The notes: generated from the letters alone by a model not told the origin. DNA of 64,000 nt from Chitinophagaceae bacterium (GCA_024508725.1 JANINS010000002.1:29211-93210), one strand, 5' to 3'. Shown: positions 43,508 through 52,312, counted from the first letter of the stretch. Translations and numbers: made by a program.

Positions 43508-45682
43508 ATGAGGACATTGTTACGATCGATCCTGCTGTTGGTGCTATTGGCATCAGCGAATATTGTATTGGCAGATGAAGGTATGTGGCTGCCGCAGTTA
43601 CTGCAATCGTTGAATGAAAAGAAGATGAAGCAGCAGGGAATGAAGATCAATGCTGAGGATATCTACAGCATCAACAAAAGCAGTTTGAAAGATGCAATCG
43701 TGAGCTTCGGTGGGTTCTGCACTGCTGAAGTGATCTCTGATAAAGGACTAATTCTCACTAACCACCACTGCGGTTTCGATTATGTGCAGAATCACTCATC
43801 GCTTCAACACAATTACATCCGTGATGGATTCTGGGCAAAAACAAATGGAGAAGAATTAGCGAATCCCGGACTAACTGCAACATTCATCGTTCGCATTGAT
43901 GATGTAACCACTGAAGTGTTGAATGGTATTCCTGCAAATGCAACAGAGAAAGACCGCCAGTCAAAGATTGACGCAAACATTGCAGCACTAAGGAAAACTG
44001 CTAGGAAAGAAACTTACCAGGACTTAGTTATTCGCCCGTTTTTCGAAGGCAACAAGTATTACATGTTTGTTACAGAGGTATATAAAGATGTAAGACTGGT
44101 GGGTGTTCCACCTTCTGCCATTGGCAACTTTGGAAAGGATACCGATAACTGGATGTGGCCAAGACATACAGGCGATTTCTCCATCTTCCGCATCTATGCC
44201 GGAAAAGACAATAAGCCTGCAGCATATTCACCTGATAATGTTCCTTACGTTCCCAAACGTTCACTCAATATTTCATTGGATGGTGTGGCAGAGAACGATT
44301 TTACCATGGTGTTTGGCTTTCCCGGCAGAACGTATGAATATCTTCCTTCTTATGCAGTATCACAGATCATGAATGTGAACAATCCTGCCAAGATCGGTAT
44401 TCGCAGAACGGCTTTGGGTATCCTGAACGAGTACATGAGAAAAGATGAGCAGATCAAAATTCAGTATGCAGCCAAGTATGCAAGTATTGAAAATGCATAT
44501 AAGAAATGGCAGGGTGAGATATTGGGTTTGAAAAGTAAAGATGTGGTGCGTAAAAAGCAACAATACGAAGCCGAGTTCCAGAAAAGAGTAAATGCAAATG
44601 CTGAATGGAAAGCAAAGTATGGTGACCTGTTAGCACAACTGCAGGCAGCATATGCTCAACTTGAACCGATCGGTTATGCAAGAGATTATCATACTGAAGT
44701 ATTGGCAAGACTGGAACTGGTTACTTTAGCAAAACAGGCAGCAAAGCTGATCAATGCTTATCAGCAGAATGGTGCAAACGGTTATACATCCACTGCAGAA
44801 AAAGTAAGGGATACATTACCTGATATTTTTCGTGAACTCAACACCAACGTAGATAAAAGATTGTTTGCTGCACTATTGCAGAAGTATATGCAGGATCAAA
44901 AGCCGGAGAATATTCCTGCAACATTACAGGATCAAATAAAACAGGTGAATGGTGATTATACTTTACTTATCGACCAGTTGTATGCTAAAAGTGTATTGAT
45001 CGATTCGGTAATGTTCTCACAACTCCTGGTTGCAGATGTTGAGTCTTCTGTAAGAACTTTAAAGAACGATCCTGCTTACTTGTTGTATACGGCTTTACAA
45101 ACTAATTATACCACGGTAGCTGGAAGCAAACTAAACGAAGTACAGGCCAGGGTAAACAGTTTATTAAGAACATACATGGCTGCTCAGATGGAAGTATTTA
45201 AAGAGAAAGCTTTCTATCCTGATGCGAACAGCACTTTGCGTGTTACTTATGGAAACGCAAAAAGTTATCGTCCGAGAGATGGAGTGAACTATGGTATGCA
45301 CACTTATCTCGATGGTGTGATGGAAAAATATGTTCCGGGTGATTATGAGTTTGATGTGCCTGCCAAACTGATCGACCTGTACAACAAAAAAGATTTTGGA
45401 AGGTATGGAGTGAACGGTAAACAACCTGTTTGTTTTATCGCAACGAATCATACCACGGGAGGAAATTCAGGAAGCCCTGCTTTGGATGCTTATGGCAATC
45501 TTATCGGATTGAATTTCGACAGGGTTTGGGAAGGAACGATGAGTGATATTTATTACGATGCCGATATCTGCAGAAACATCATGGTGGATATTCGTTATGT
45601 AGCTTTTATCATCGACAAATTTGCAGGAGCACAACACATCATCAGCGAACTGAAGTTTGTGCATCCGAAGAAGAAAAAATAG
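43508..45682 (+). CDS. S46-family dipeptidyl-peptidase, DPP11-like (Asp/Glu-specific) by residue 672
   Basis: A 724-residue periplasmic serine exopeptidase with a signal peptide ending near LADEG. The catalytic His is in ILTNHHCGF (86/87) and the catalytic Ser is S654 in TGGNSGSPALD. In the S46 family, the residue 18 positions after the Ser decides P1 preference: Gly in DPP7 (hydrophobic), Arg in DPP11 (acidic). Here it is R672 (NFDRVWEG), so cleavage after Asp or Glu is predicted. The enzyme frees dipeptides in the periplasm for uptake. It is not coupled to a transporter in the window. Confidence 0.9.
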   Translation: MRTLLRSILLLVLLASANIVLADEGMWLPQLLQSLNEKKMKQQGMKINAEDIYSINKSSLKDAIVSFGGFCTAEVISDKGLILTNHHCGFDYVQNHSSLQHNYIRDGFWAKTNGEELANPGLTATFIVRIDDVTTEVLNGIPANATEKDRQSKIDANIAALRKTARKETYQDLVIRPFFEGNKYYMFVTEVYKDVRLVGVPPSAIGNFGKDTDNWMWPRHTGDFSIFRIYAGKDNKPAAYSPDNVPYVPKRSLNISLDGVAENDFTMVFGFPGRTYEYLPSYAVSQIMNVNNPAKIGIRRTALGILNEYMRKDEQIKIQYAAKYASIENAYKKWQGEILGLKSKDVVRKKQQYEAEFQKRVNANAEWKAKYGDLLAQLQAAYAQLEPIGYARDYHTEVLARLELVTLAKQAAKLINAYQQNGANGYTSTAEKVRDTLPDIFRELNTNVDKRLFAALLQKYMQDQKPENIPATLQDQIKQVNGDYTLLIDQLYAKSVLIDSVMFSQLLVADVESSVRTLKNDPAYLLYTALQTNYTTVAGSKLNEVQARVNSLLRTYMAAQMEVFKEKAFYPDANSTLRVTYGNAKSYRPRDGVNYGMHTYLDGVMEKYVPGDYEFDVPAKLIDLYNKKDFGRYGVNGKQPVCFIATNHTTGGNSGSPALDAYGNLIGLNFDRVWEGTMSDIYYDADICRNIMVDIRYVAFIIDKFAGAQHIISELKFVHPKKKK

Positions 45683-45720
45683 TTTTCTCTCGCTGAAATC
45701 GCTGAATACACGAAAGAAAA

Positions 45721-45750
45721 AAAAGATGCTGTATCAATACAGCATCTTTT
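45721..45750 (+). terminator. Terminator of the S46 peptidase gene
   Basis: A 13-bp perfect stem (AAAAGATGCTGTA/TACAGCATCTTTT) with a TCAA loop and T-tract. A second hairpin at 45797-45829 (AGAGTGGCTCACTC with GAGTGAACCACTCT) may serve the convergent receptor gene. Confidence 0.88.
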
Positions 45751-45850
45751 TTTATGGTAGAACTAGTTATCTTCTGTGAGATATCTTAAACCTTCAAGAG
45801 TGGCTCACTCCTGAAGAGTGAACCACTCTCTATATTTCTGCGAGACACAC

Positions 45851-48232
45851 TTACAACCGAACATTCAACGCCAGCATATAATTCGTTCCTGCCATCGGGA
45901 AATAATAGTTCTCTGTTGTGAGTTGATTGAGGTAACGATAACTAAATGTATAACCATTCGGCTCATACATTTTGTTGAACACATTGTTCACCTGTGCAAT
46001 AACATTTACATTGCTGAACACTTTATTCGGGATGGTAAAACTTACTCTTGCATCCTGGACAAAATAAGGTTCCAGGCTTCTTGATATGTTCTCTGTATTG
46101 TCTAGATATTGCCTGCTCACATATTTGCTCATTAAACTTAACGATGCAAATTTCGCCGGTGTAATATCAACTGTTAATCCACCAACCACAGCAGGAGAGA
46201 AAGCAATGTTTTTATCGGAGTGCTTCACTTCAATCTGACCACCATTGTCATAATCATCTATAAATTCTGAAAATGCTTTGATCTTATTCTGGCTGAAGGC
46301 AATGTTTCCACCAACATTCAACCAGTTGCTAAATCTCTTTGCTGCCTGCAATTCAATTCCCCTGCGATAACTGTTCGGCACATTCACTCTTGTATAAGCA
46401 CCTACATCACTTATCTTACCGGTGAGCACTAACTGGTCTTTATAGATCATGTAATAGAGGTTCGCACCGAATGAAAATCCTGCTACTTTTCTTTCGATGC
46501 CAGCTTCAAAGTCGTGCAGCTTCTCAGCGTTTGGCTGATTGGTTGCACCGGCTTCAAAATCATCCCTGTTCGGTTCTTTTTGTCCGAGTGCATAACTGAT
46601 GTACGCCTGCCATTCTTTTTTCGAATAGCTCAGTCCTGCTTTCGGATTGAAGAAATCAAACTTCCTGTCTATACTCAGCTTCGGATTATCCCTGAAGCCG
46701 CCACTATAATAATCTACATGCCTGAATTGTGCATCGGCAAAGAATTCAAGAGCAGATGCGATCTTTTGTTGCCACTTCACATACACATTCGCATCTTTCT
46801 TCATCACTGGTAAACGATACCATTCATAGTCTTTAGGTATACCGATCTCAGCCCAGATCACTCTTCCAAAATGCCATCCATCGTAGGTGTTCCAACCGCC
46901 ACCAATGGTGAGCTCTGTTCCCGGTTTTTTGTATTGAGCCGATGCGATCTGGCCATAGAAAGAATTGTCTAACCAAAGCTGTCGTACAAGATCTGTTCTG
47001 GTAAGCACCGTTGTTCCGATCGTTGCATTGGGTAAACCATAACTGCTGAATTTATTCTGGCTCCTGTACTGTTCGTAATAACCCTCGCCATTCACTAAAA
47101 ATGCAGCGGTGCTGAACGACCAATGGTTGTTGAGTTTTAGATTATAGAACAACTGGTAATGGTCTTGCTGGTAATTGTCTGTTTGATTATCGTACGGTGT
47201 GCCGGGCTTTTCTGTACCTGAAGGATTGTAGGTTCTGTTGGTTGCCAGCATAGCCGAATCAATTCCATTCCATGACTGGTAGGTTCTTTCCGTTCCGGTG
47301 AAGATGTTCAAGCGAAGCGTAGAACGTTTTGAAATATATGCTCCTGAAATGTAAGCTGATTTAAGATCACTGAAAGCCCTGTCTACATAACCATCGCTTG
47401 ACACTTTACTCAGCCTTGCATCTACCGTAAAATGATCATTGATCAAACCTGTTCCTGCCTTGATCGTATGCTTCCATGTATTGAATGATCCAAAGCTGTT
47501 GTTTACTTCAGCATAAGGTTTTTCCTGGAATTCATTTGTGCTGAGGTTGATGGTGGCTCCAAAAGCACCGGCACCATTCGATGAAGTGCCTACACCTCTC
47601 TGTATCTGTACCGAGTTGAGTGATGAAGCAAAATCGGGAAGGTCAACAAAGAAAGTTCCCTGGCTTTCTGCATCATTGTAAGGAATGCCGTTCAATGTTA
47701 CATTGATGCGTGAAGCATCACTTCCTCTTATCCTTATTCCAGTATAGCCAACACCGTTACCTGCATCTGAATTTACTACCACAGAAGGTGTTTGGTTCAG
47801 CAGGAAAGGAATATCCTGAACCAGGTTATTTTTTGCCAGTTCTTCTTTTGAAAGTGTTTGCTTGGCAAAAGGTGATCTTTCTCCGGCTCTTGTGGCTTTT
47901 ATCTCGAGGGGTTCTAAAAAGAGTGCTGATTCGGTGAGTTCAATATCCACTACGGTTTGACTGGAAGATACATTTACTGTAATGCTTTTTGATTGATATC
48001 CCACATGCTTTACCTGTAGTTCGTACGAACCTTGTTTTTTGATGTTGCTGATCACGAAAGATCCATCTGCAGTAGAAAGCTGGCTGGTGAGTTCTGCATT
48101 TCCGGATCTGAGTACTATGATAGCACCTTCGACCGGAATCTGTTTGGATGTGATCTTTCCTTTGATTGAAAATTGTGCGTTTGCTGCATAGGCCAGGCAT
48201 AAAGCCAGGATTGTTCCCAAAAACTGTCTCAT
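45851..48232 (-). CDS. TonB-dependent receptor, probable thiamin (or precursor) receptor
   Basis: A 793-residue outer-membrane receptor with a signal peptide (residues 1-19). A CarboxypepD_reg-like domain follows (residues about 20-105, KGKITSKQIPVEGAIIVLRS). The plug contains VVVNSDAGNGVGYTGIRIRG and LNGIPYNDAESQG, and the barrel ends in YYFPMAGTNYMLALNVRL with a terminal aromatic-type strand. No SusD partner is adjacent. A TPP riboswitch in its leader (48293-48381) makes thiamin, or a thiamin precursor, the probable ligand. The gene stands alone on the minus strand. Confidence 0.9.
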   Translation of the reverse strand: MRQFLGTILALCLAYAANAQFSIKGKITSKQIPVEGAIIVLRSGNAELTSQLSTADGSFVISNIKKQGSYELQVKHVGYQSKSITVNVSSSQTVVDIELTESALFLEPLEIKATRAGERSPFAKQTLSKEELAKNNLVQDIPFLLNQTPSVVVNSDAGNGVGYTGIRIRGSDASRINVTLNGIPYNDAESQGTFFVDLPDFASSLNSVQIQRGVGTSSNGAGAFGATINLSTNEFQEKPYAEVNNSFGSFNTWKHTIKAGTGLINDHFTVDARLSKVSSDGYVDRAFSDLKSAYISGAYISKRSTLRLNIFTGTERTYQSWNGIDSAMLATNRTYNPSGTEKPGTPYDNQTDNYQQDHYQLFYNLKLNNHWSFSTAAFLVNGEGYYEQYRSQNKFSSYGLPNATIGTTVLTRTDLVRQLWLDNSFYGQIASAQYKKPGTELTIGGGWNTYDGWHFGRVIWAEIGIPKDYEWYRLPVMKKDANVYVKWQQKIASALEFFADAQFRHVDYYSGGFRDNPKLSIDRKFDFFNPKAGLSYSKKEWQAYISYALGQKEPNRDDFEAGATNQPNAEKLHDFEAGIERKVAGFSFGANLYYMIYKDQLVLTGKISDVGAYTRVNVPNSYRRGIELQAAKRFSNWLNVGGNIAFSQNKIKAFSEFIDDYDNGGQIEVKHSDKNIAFSPAVVGGLTVDITPAKFASLSLMSKYVSRQYLDNTENISRSLEPYFVQDARVSFTIPNKVFSNVNVIAQVNNVFNKMYEPNGYTFSYRYLNQLTTENYYFPMAGTNYMLALNVRL

Positions 48233-48292
48233 AACTTTTGTTTGATTCGGTTAAAAATGGGAACAGGGAAAATTGCTAAAAAGGAGGAGGAA

Positions 48293-48381
48293 TGTGCCTT
48301 CCCTTACGCAGGAATTACCCTGTTCAGGTTCTACGGGTATCATCTCAGCCTCCGATCTAAGATCAGGAAGCACCCCGAGGA
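48293..48381 (-). promoter_or_regulatory. TPP riboswitch (THI element) in the leader of the TonB-dependent receptor
   Basis: Reading the minus strand, CTCGGGGTGC opens the element. GGCTGAGATGATACCCGT is the pyrimidine-sensing core, GAACCTGAACAGGGTAAT the next conserved arm, and CTGCGTAAGGGAAGGCAC the pyrophosphate helix. These match the classical THI box in order and spacing. The element lies about 60 nt before the receptor's start. Binding of thiamin pyrophosphate should switch the gene off. There is no strong terminator after it; CCTCCTCC followed by five T could pair with GGAGG of the element. Confidence 0.93.
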
Positions 48382-48387
48382 ATGCTG

Positions 48388-48418
48388 CAAAAGTAAAAAG
48401 AATTGTAATAGCTGTAAC
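48388..48418 (-). promoter_or_regulatory. Probable promoter of the riboswitch-receptor transcript
   Basis: On the minus strand TACTTTTG (48388-48395) is an exact TAnnTTTG -7 element. Transcription would then start close to the 5' end of the riboswitch. The -33 box is weak (GTTA at 48415-48418). Confidence 0.5.
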
Positions 48419-48461
48419 CTTTTACGATGTAATTCGTTTAACGGTCACTAAATCTGCAGTT

Positions 48462-49175
48462 ATGAAGAAGTTTATGCTTGCTTTTGCCCTTATTGTTGGT
48501 CTTTCAGGATTTGCCCAGACCACCATCCATGATGCCAATGCTGAAGTGCGGAATGTGTCGGGGTTTAAAGGTGTGAGTGTTTCCAGTGCGATCGATCTTT
48601 ATATATCTCAAGGTTCTTCGGAAGCGGTAGCAGTGAGTGCGAAAGACACAAAGGTTCGTGACAGGATCAAAACCGAAGTAAAAGAGGGCGTACTTTATAT
48701 TTCATTTGATGGCAATGGCTGGAAGAATTGGGGCATGGGCGATCAGAAAATGAAAGCGTATGTAACCATTAAAGACATCAACAGGCTGGAAGCTTCCGGT
48801 GCCAGCGATGTAAAAGTATCAGGCACACTAAAAACTGATAATTTAAAACTGCATTTATCCGGTGCCAGCGATTTTGAAGGGAATGTAGAAGTGGATAATA
48901 TCCAGGTGCAGGGAAGTGGAGCCTCTGATATCAAGATCAGTGGCAAAGCAGACCAGGCAAAAATTGAAATGAGTGGTGCTTCCGATTTTAAGGGCTATGA
49001 TTTCACCGTGAATTATTGTAAAGCAGAAGTGTCGGGTGCAGGAGATCTCCAGGTAACTGTAAATAAAGAGCTTGATGCACAGGCTAGCGGTGCCAGCTCT
49101 ATCAAGTATAAAGGTGATGCAGTGGTAAAAAGAAGTGACAGCAGTGGTGCATCCAGCATTAAAAAGAAAGCTTAA
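48462..49175 (+). CDS. DUF2807 (GIN-domain) secreted protein
   Basis: About 237 residues, start taken at the ATG at 48462 because the signal peptide (MKKFMLAFALIVGLSGFAQ) begins there; the longer reading upstream runs through the riboswitch region. The mature part is built of regular beta-rungs with repeats ending in SGASD (RLEASGASDVKVSG, LHLSGASDFEGN, GSGASDIKISG, MSGASDFKGY), giving a right-handed beta-helix as in DUF2807 proteins. The function is unknown; it may be a surface adhesin. Confidence 0.85.
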   Translation: MKKFMLAFALIVGLSGFAQTTIHDANAEVRNVSGFKGVSVSSAIDLYISQGSSEAVAVSAKDTKVRDRIKTEVKEGVLYISFDGNGWKNWGMGDQKMKAYVTIKDINRLEASGASDVKVSGTLKTDNLKLHLSGASDFEGNVEVDNIQVQGSGASDIKISGKADQAKIEMSGASDFKGYDFTVNYCKAEVSGAGDLQVTVNKELDAQASGASSIKYKGDAVVKRSDSSGASSIKKKA

Positions 49176-49185
49176 CAAAAATTAT

Positions 49186-49217
49186 TTTGGCTCGTAAGTA
49201 TCGCAACGCTACTTTTG
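49186..49217 (+). promoter_or_regulatory. Bacteroidota-type promoter of the initiator tRNA gene
   Basis: TTTG (49186-49189), 20 nt spacer, then TACTTTTG (49210-49217), an exact TAnnTTTG. The tRNA starts about 75 nt after the expected start site. Confidence 0.65.
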
Positions 49218-49297
49218 CTGCCCAAACAATTCGAAAGAACAGTTCCGGAAACGGGATAAAGCTTATGACTTGAATGTTTTTAGATCGTTTTGGATAT

Positions 49298-49369
<72 letters not shown>

Positions 49370-49379
49370 CTAAAACTAG

Positions 49380-49407
49380 AAATCCCGCAACAAGAGCGGG
49401 ATTTTTT
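49380..49407 (+). terminator. Terminator of tRNA-fMet
   Basis: A 9-bp stem (AAATCCCGC/GCGGGATTT) with a 7-nt loop and a T-tract. The T-tract runs right up to the ATG of the next gene. Confidence 0.88.
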
Positions 49408-49409
49408 AT

Positions 49410-49658
49410 ATGTACATAGTTTACGTTTTACATTCAGAGAAGTGGGATAAAATCTATGTGGGCTTTACGAGTGATATAAAGTCCAGGCTTTTGTCTCATA
49501 ACGAACTTGGAACCAAAGGATGGACTATGAAATTTCGTCCATGGACATTGGTTCATACCGAAGAATTTGAAACGAAAACTGAAGCTCTTAAACGTGAAAA
49601 GCAATTAAAAACTGCCAGCGGGAGAGATTGGATATGGTCCAATGTTATTAAGCGGTAG
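49410..49658 (+). CDS. Small GIY-YIG nuclease-domain protein
   Basis: An 82-residue single-domain protein. The GIY and YIG motifs appear as VYVLHS and KIYVGFT, followed by the catalytic Arg26 (SDIKSRLLSHN), His30 and Asn31, and Glu63 in LKREKQLK. It belongs to the small YhbQ/UPF0213-like group of GIY-YIG domains. The ATG lies directly after the T-tract of the tRNA-fMet terminator, so no separate promoter fits; expression would need read-through. Its stop codon lies inside a sequence copied from the D arm of tRNA-fMet. The domain can cleave DNA in other proteins; a homing-like role at this tRNA is inference. Confidence 0.85.
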   Translation: MYIVYVLHSEKWDKIYVGFTSDIKSRLLSHNELGTKGWTMKFRPWTLVHTEEFETKTEALKREKQLKTASGRDWIWSNVIKR

Positions 49659-49714
49659 CGAGTTGGGCTCATATCCGCCGAAAGGCGGACGTGGTTCGAT
49701 CCCAGCCTTCGCAA
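49651..49714 (+). pseudogene. Partial, altered copy of tRNA-fMet (tRNA-like remnant)
   Basis: This segment resembles tRNA-fMet from the D arm to the discriminator. AGCGGTAGC and TTGGGCTCATA match 49311 onward and the last 23 nt are identical. The 5' acceptor strand is missing, replaced by the end of the GIY-YIG gene. The 3' half of the anticodon arm is replaced by a new hairpin, TCCGCC/GGCGGA with a GAAA tetraloop (49674-49689). It cannot fold as a normal tRNA. Confidence 0.85.
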
Positions 49715-49734
49715 CTAAAACTAGAAATCCCGCA
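49692..49734 (+). repeat. 43-bp direct repeat, copy 2
   Basis: Identical over 43 bp to 49347-49389. It contains the 3' end of the tRNA-like remnant and runs into a second terminator. Confidence 0.95.
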
Positions 49735-49750
49735 TCTGGCGGGATTTTTT
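49725..49750 (+). terminator. Terminator after the tRNA-like remnant
   Basis: The same stem as at 49380 (AAATCCCGC/GCGGGATTT) with a different 5-nt loop and a T-tract. Confidence 0.85.
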
Positions 49751-49765
49751 GTTTAGATACTTTTG
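49735..49765 (+). promoter_or_regulatory. Possible promoter of era
   Basis: TCTG (one change from TTTG, 49735-49738), 19 nt spacer, then TACTTTTG (49758-49765), an exact -7 consensus. It overlaps the terminator of the tRNA remnant and lies about 130 nt before the era start. Confidence 0.5.
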
Positions 49766-49860
49766 CACAGCGTCAGTGCTGCTATGATACTTCATTGTTT
49801 CCAATTTACTGCTTCGTCACGTAAATTGCTCACTGTACGCTTTGTTTATTACTCGGCTGA

Positions 49861-49891
49861 CTGTCAACTGTCAACCATCAACTGTCAACTG
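49861..49891. repeat. Short imperfect repeat upstream of era
   Basis: The heptamer TGTCAAC occurs three times, with an intervening CATCAAC variant, and runs right up to the era start codon. I see no other function. Confidence 0.6.
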
Positions 49892-49892
49892 A

Positions 49893-50768
49893 ATGAAAGC
49901 TGGCTTTGTAAACATATTCGGTAAACCCAATGCAGGCAAAAGCACTTTGCTGAATGCGTTGCTGGGTGAAAAATTAGCGATCGTTTCTCCGAAAGTGCAA
50001 ACTACCCGGCATCGCATCAAAGGGTTTTTAACCAAGCCGGGAGAATACCAGATCATTTTTTCAGACACACCGGGCATCATCGGAGAAACAAAATACAAGC
50101 TGCACGAGAAAATGATGAGCAATGTAAAAGGTGCTTTGGAAGATGCGGATGTTGCTTTGCTGATCGTTGATGCGAATGAAAACCTGGAAGAAGTGGATGC
50201 CATATTCCAGCAATTGCGATTGAAAGTTCCATCGTTACTGGTGTTGAATAAGATCGATGAGGCAGGCAATGGAAAGATCGCTGCGGCGGAAGCTTTTTTT
50301 GCCGGCAAACCTTATGCTAAAAAGCTGGTGAAAATATCGGCATTACAGCAACATCATTTAGACAAACTGCTGGCATCGATCATTGAACTGATGCCTGAAG
50401 GTGATCCGTTCTATAATGAAGACGACCTGAGTGACCTGCCTACCAAATTCTTTGTATCGGAGATCATCCGGGAAAAGGTGTACCAGTTGTTTGAAGATGA
50501 GATACCGTATCATACAGCCGTACTGGTGAATGAATTTAAAGAGAAACAAACGCTGATCAAGATACAGGCCGATATCATTGTTCAAAGAGAAACACAAAAG
50601 GCGATCATTATTGGTGAAAAAGGAAAGATGATACGAGAGATCGGCACACTGGCAAGAACGGAAATAGAAAAATTCTTAGGAGCGAAAGTATTCTTAGAAC
50701 TTTTTGTAAAGGTGCGACCGAAGTGGAGAGATAATGAAACGCATTTGAAAGAGTATGGGTATCATTAG
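49893..50768 (+). CDS. era: GTPase Era
   Basis: A 291-residue GTPase for 30S subunit maturation. The G1 motif is GKPNAGKST, G3 is SDTPG, G4 is LNKID, and HRIKGF belongs to the switch I region. The C-terminal KH domain contains IIGEKGKMIREIGTLAR, the nucleic-acid-binding GxxG-type loop. It lies between the tRNA-fMet/GIY-YIG cluster and der, another ribosome-assembly GTPase. Confidence 0.96.
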   Translation: MKAGFVNIFGKPNAGKSTLLNALLGEKLAIVSPKVQTTRHRIKGFLTKPGEYQIIFSDTPGIIGETKYKLHEKMMSNVKGALEDADVALLIVDANENLEEVDAIFQQLRLKVPSLLVLNKIDEAGNGKIAAAEAFFAGKPYAKKLVKISALQQHHLDKLLASIIELMPEGDPFYNEDDLSDLPTKFFVSEIIREKVYQLFEDEIPYHTAVLVNEFKEKQTLIKIQADIIVQRETQKAIIIGEKGKMIREIGTLARTEIEKFLGAKVFLELFVKVRPKWRDNETHLKEYGYH

Positions 50769-50975
50769 AAGTACGTTTCTGGTATCTCGTTGCTCGTTTT
50801 CGTTTCTCGTTATCAAGAGCCTGCTATTGGAGCAGCACGTTAAGTTTTGAAAACGAGAAACGGGCTTATTGAGTAACAAGAAACGAGAAATTGCTGAATA
50901 TAGTTCAGAACGTAGAAGTGAGTGACACAACGAAAGTATCATAGTAGCTTTACAGCTCGGTAAATAAAAGTTATC
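50769..50975. repeat. Spacer with inverted AACGAGAAACGAG-like words and a dispersed repeat
   Basis: CTCGTTTTCGTTTCTCGTTA (near 50797) and GAAAACGAGAAACGGGC with AACAAGAAACGAGAAATTGC (50848 onward) are roughly complementary. The region ends with a dispersed 28-bp repeat copy at 50904-50931 on the opposite strand. Confidence 0.55.
50904..50931 (-). repeat. Dispersed intergenic 28-bp repeat, opposite orientation
   Basis: The reverse complement reads GTTGTGTCACTCACTTCTAC plus GTTCTGAA, one base different from the copy at 4687. It lies just upstream of der. Confidence 0.8.
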
Positions 50976-52289
50976 ATGGGATTTACAGTAGCAATAGTTG
51001 GAAGACCGAATGTAGGTAAGAGTACCTTCTTTAATCGTTTGCTGGAACAACGCAAAGCGATCGTTGAAGATATGCCCGGTGTAACGAGAGACAGGCAATA
51101 CGGTGTTGCCGACTGGAATGGAAAGAACTTCAACGTGATTGATACGGGTGGATTTGTTCCCGATACCGAAGATGTTTTTGAAACAGAGATCCGTAAGCAG
51201 GTTCGTATTGCGATAGATGAAGCCGATGCGGTGATATTTATGACGGATGTGGTGATCGGTATCGCTGATCTTGATGAAGCGATGGCTGATCTTTTAAGAC
51301 GTTCTACCAAACCGGTTTTTTTGGTGGTGAACAAAGTAGACAACCACGAGAGAATGCTGGAAGCTGCTGAGTTTTATTCACTGGGCTTTGAGCATGTTTT
51401 CTTCATCAGCAGCATCAGCGGTAGCGGTACAGGAGACCTGCTGGATGCTATCACTGCCTTGATATCTGACAAAGATTCTGAAGAAACGATAGAAGAGAAT
51501 GCATTACCCAAGTTTGCAATCATTGGCCAGCCGAACGTTGGCAAATCTTCTTTGCTGAATGCATTGGTAGGGCAGGAGCGTACCATTGTAAGTGATATCG
51601 CCGGAACTACGAGAGATACCATTCATACACACTATAACCTTTTCCAAAAAGAGTTCATCTTAATTGATACCGCAGGTTTACGAAAGAAGAATAAAGAGAA
51701 AGACGATGTAGAGTTCTATTCTGTTATCCGTGCCGTGAAAGCAATGGATGAAGCGGATGTTTGTTTACTTGTACTCGATGCTGCACAAGGCATCACTGCA
51801 CAGGATGTAAACATCTTTAGCCTGGCAGCCAGAAAAGGAAAAGGACTCGTGGTATTGGTGAACAAGTGGGATCTTGTTGAAAAGGAAACGAACACTGCAC
51901 GTGATTATGAAAAGCGACTGAAAGAAAAGATCGCACCTTTTAATGATGTACCGGTATTGTTTATATCAGTAAAAGAAAAGACGAGAATATTTAAAGCGAT
52001 AGAGCTGGCTTTGGAAGTGTACGAGAATAAGAAAAAGCGTATCCCAACTTCTGAGCTGAATGATGTGATGCTGAAAGCCATTGAATCGTATCATGCACCT
52101 GTAGTGAGGGGCCATTCGATCAAGATCAAGTTCGTTACGCAATTGCCTACGCATGTACCGTCGTTTGCTTTCTTCACTAACTTTCCTGACGATATTAAAA
52201 TGCCTTACAAGAATTACCTCGAAAACCAACTGCGGAAGCATTTCGATTTCAAAGGTGTACCGGTAAGGATCTTCTTCAGAAAAAAATAA
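50976..52289 (+). CDS. der: GTPase Der (EngA)
   Basis: A 437-residue protein with two successive GTPase domains and a C-terminal KH-like domain, acting in 50S assembly. Domain 1 has GRPNVGKST, IDTGG and NKVD; domain 2 has GQPNVGKSS, IDTAG and NKWD. The KH-like end includes HSIKIKFVTQLPTHVPSFAF. Translation probably starts at the ATG at 50976. It follows era on the same strand. Confidence 0.97.
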   Translation: MGFTVAIVGRPNVGKSTFFNRLLEQRKAIVEDMPGVTRDRQYGVADWNGKNFNVIDTGGFVPDTEDVFETEIRKQVRIAIDEADAVIFMTDVVIGIADLDEAMADLLRRSTKPVFLVVNKVDNHERMLEAAEFYSLGFEHVFFISSISGSGTGDLLDAITALISDKDSEETIEENALPKFAIIGQPNVGKSSLLNALVGQERTIVSDIAGTTRDTIHTHYNLFQKEFILIDTAGLRKKNKEKDDVEFYSVIRAVKAMDEADVCLLVLDAAQGITAQDVNIFSLAARKGKGLVVLVNKWDLVEKETNTARDYEKRLKEKIAPFNDVPVLFISVKEKTRIFKAIELALEVYENKKKRIPTSELNDVMLKAIESYHAPVVRGHSIKIKFVTQLPTHVPSFAFFTNFPDDIKMPYKNYLENQLRKHFDFKGVPVRIFFRKK

Positions 52290-52312
52290 AGCATACGTAT
52301 GCTTCGTTTTTT
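52289..52312 (+). terminator. Possible short terminator of der
   Basis: The palindrome AAGCATACGTATGCTT is followed by CG and a run of T. The minimal loop makes it a weak hairpin, and the promoter of the next gene begins inside its T-tract. Confidence 0.45.

Noticed and set aside
48273..48461. N-terminal extension of the DUF2807 protein
   Set aside because: It is antisense to the TPP riboswitch; the signal peptide starts at 48462.
49642..49824. 60-aa plus-strand frame
   Set aside because: It reads through the tRNA-like remnant and terminator, with no promoter or domain.
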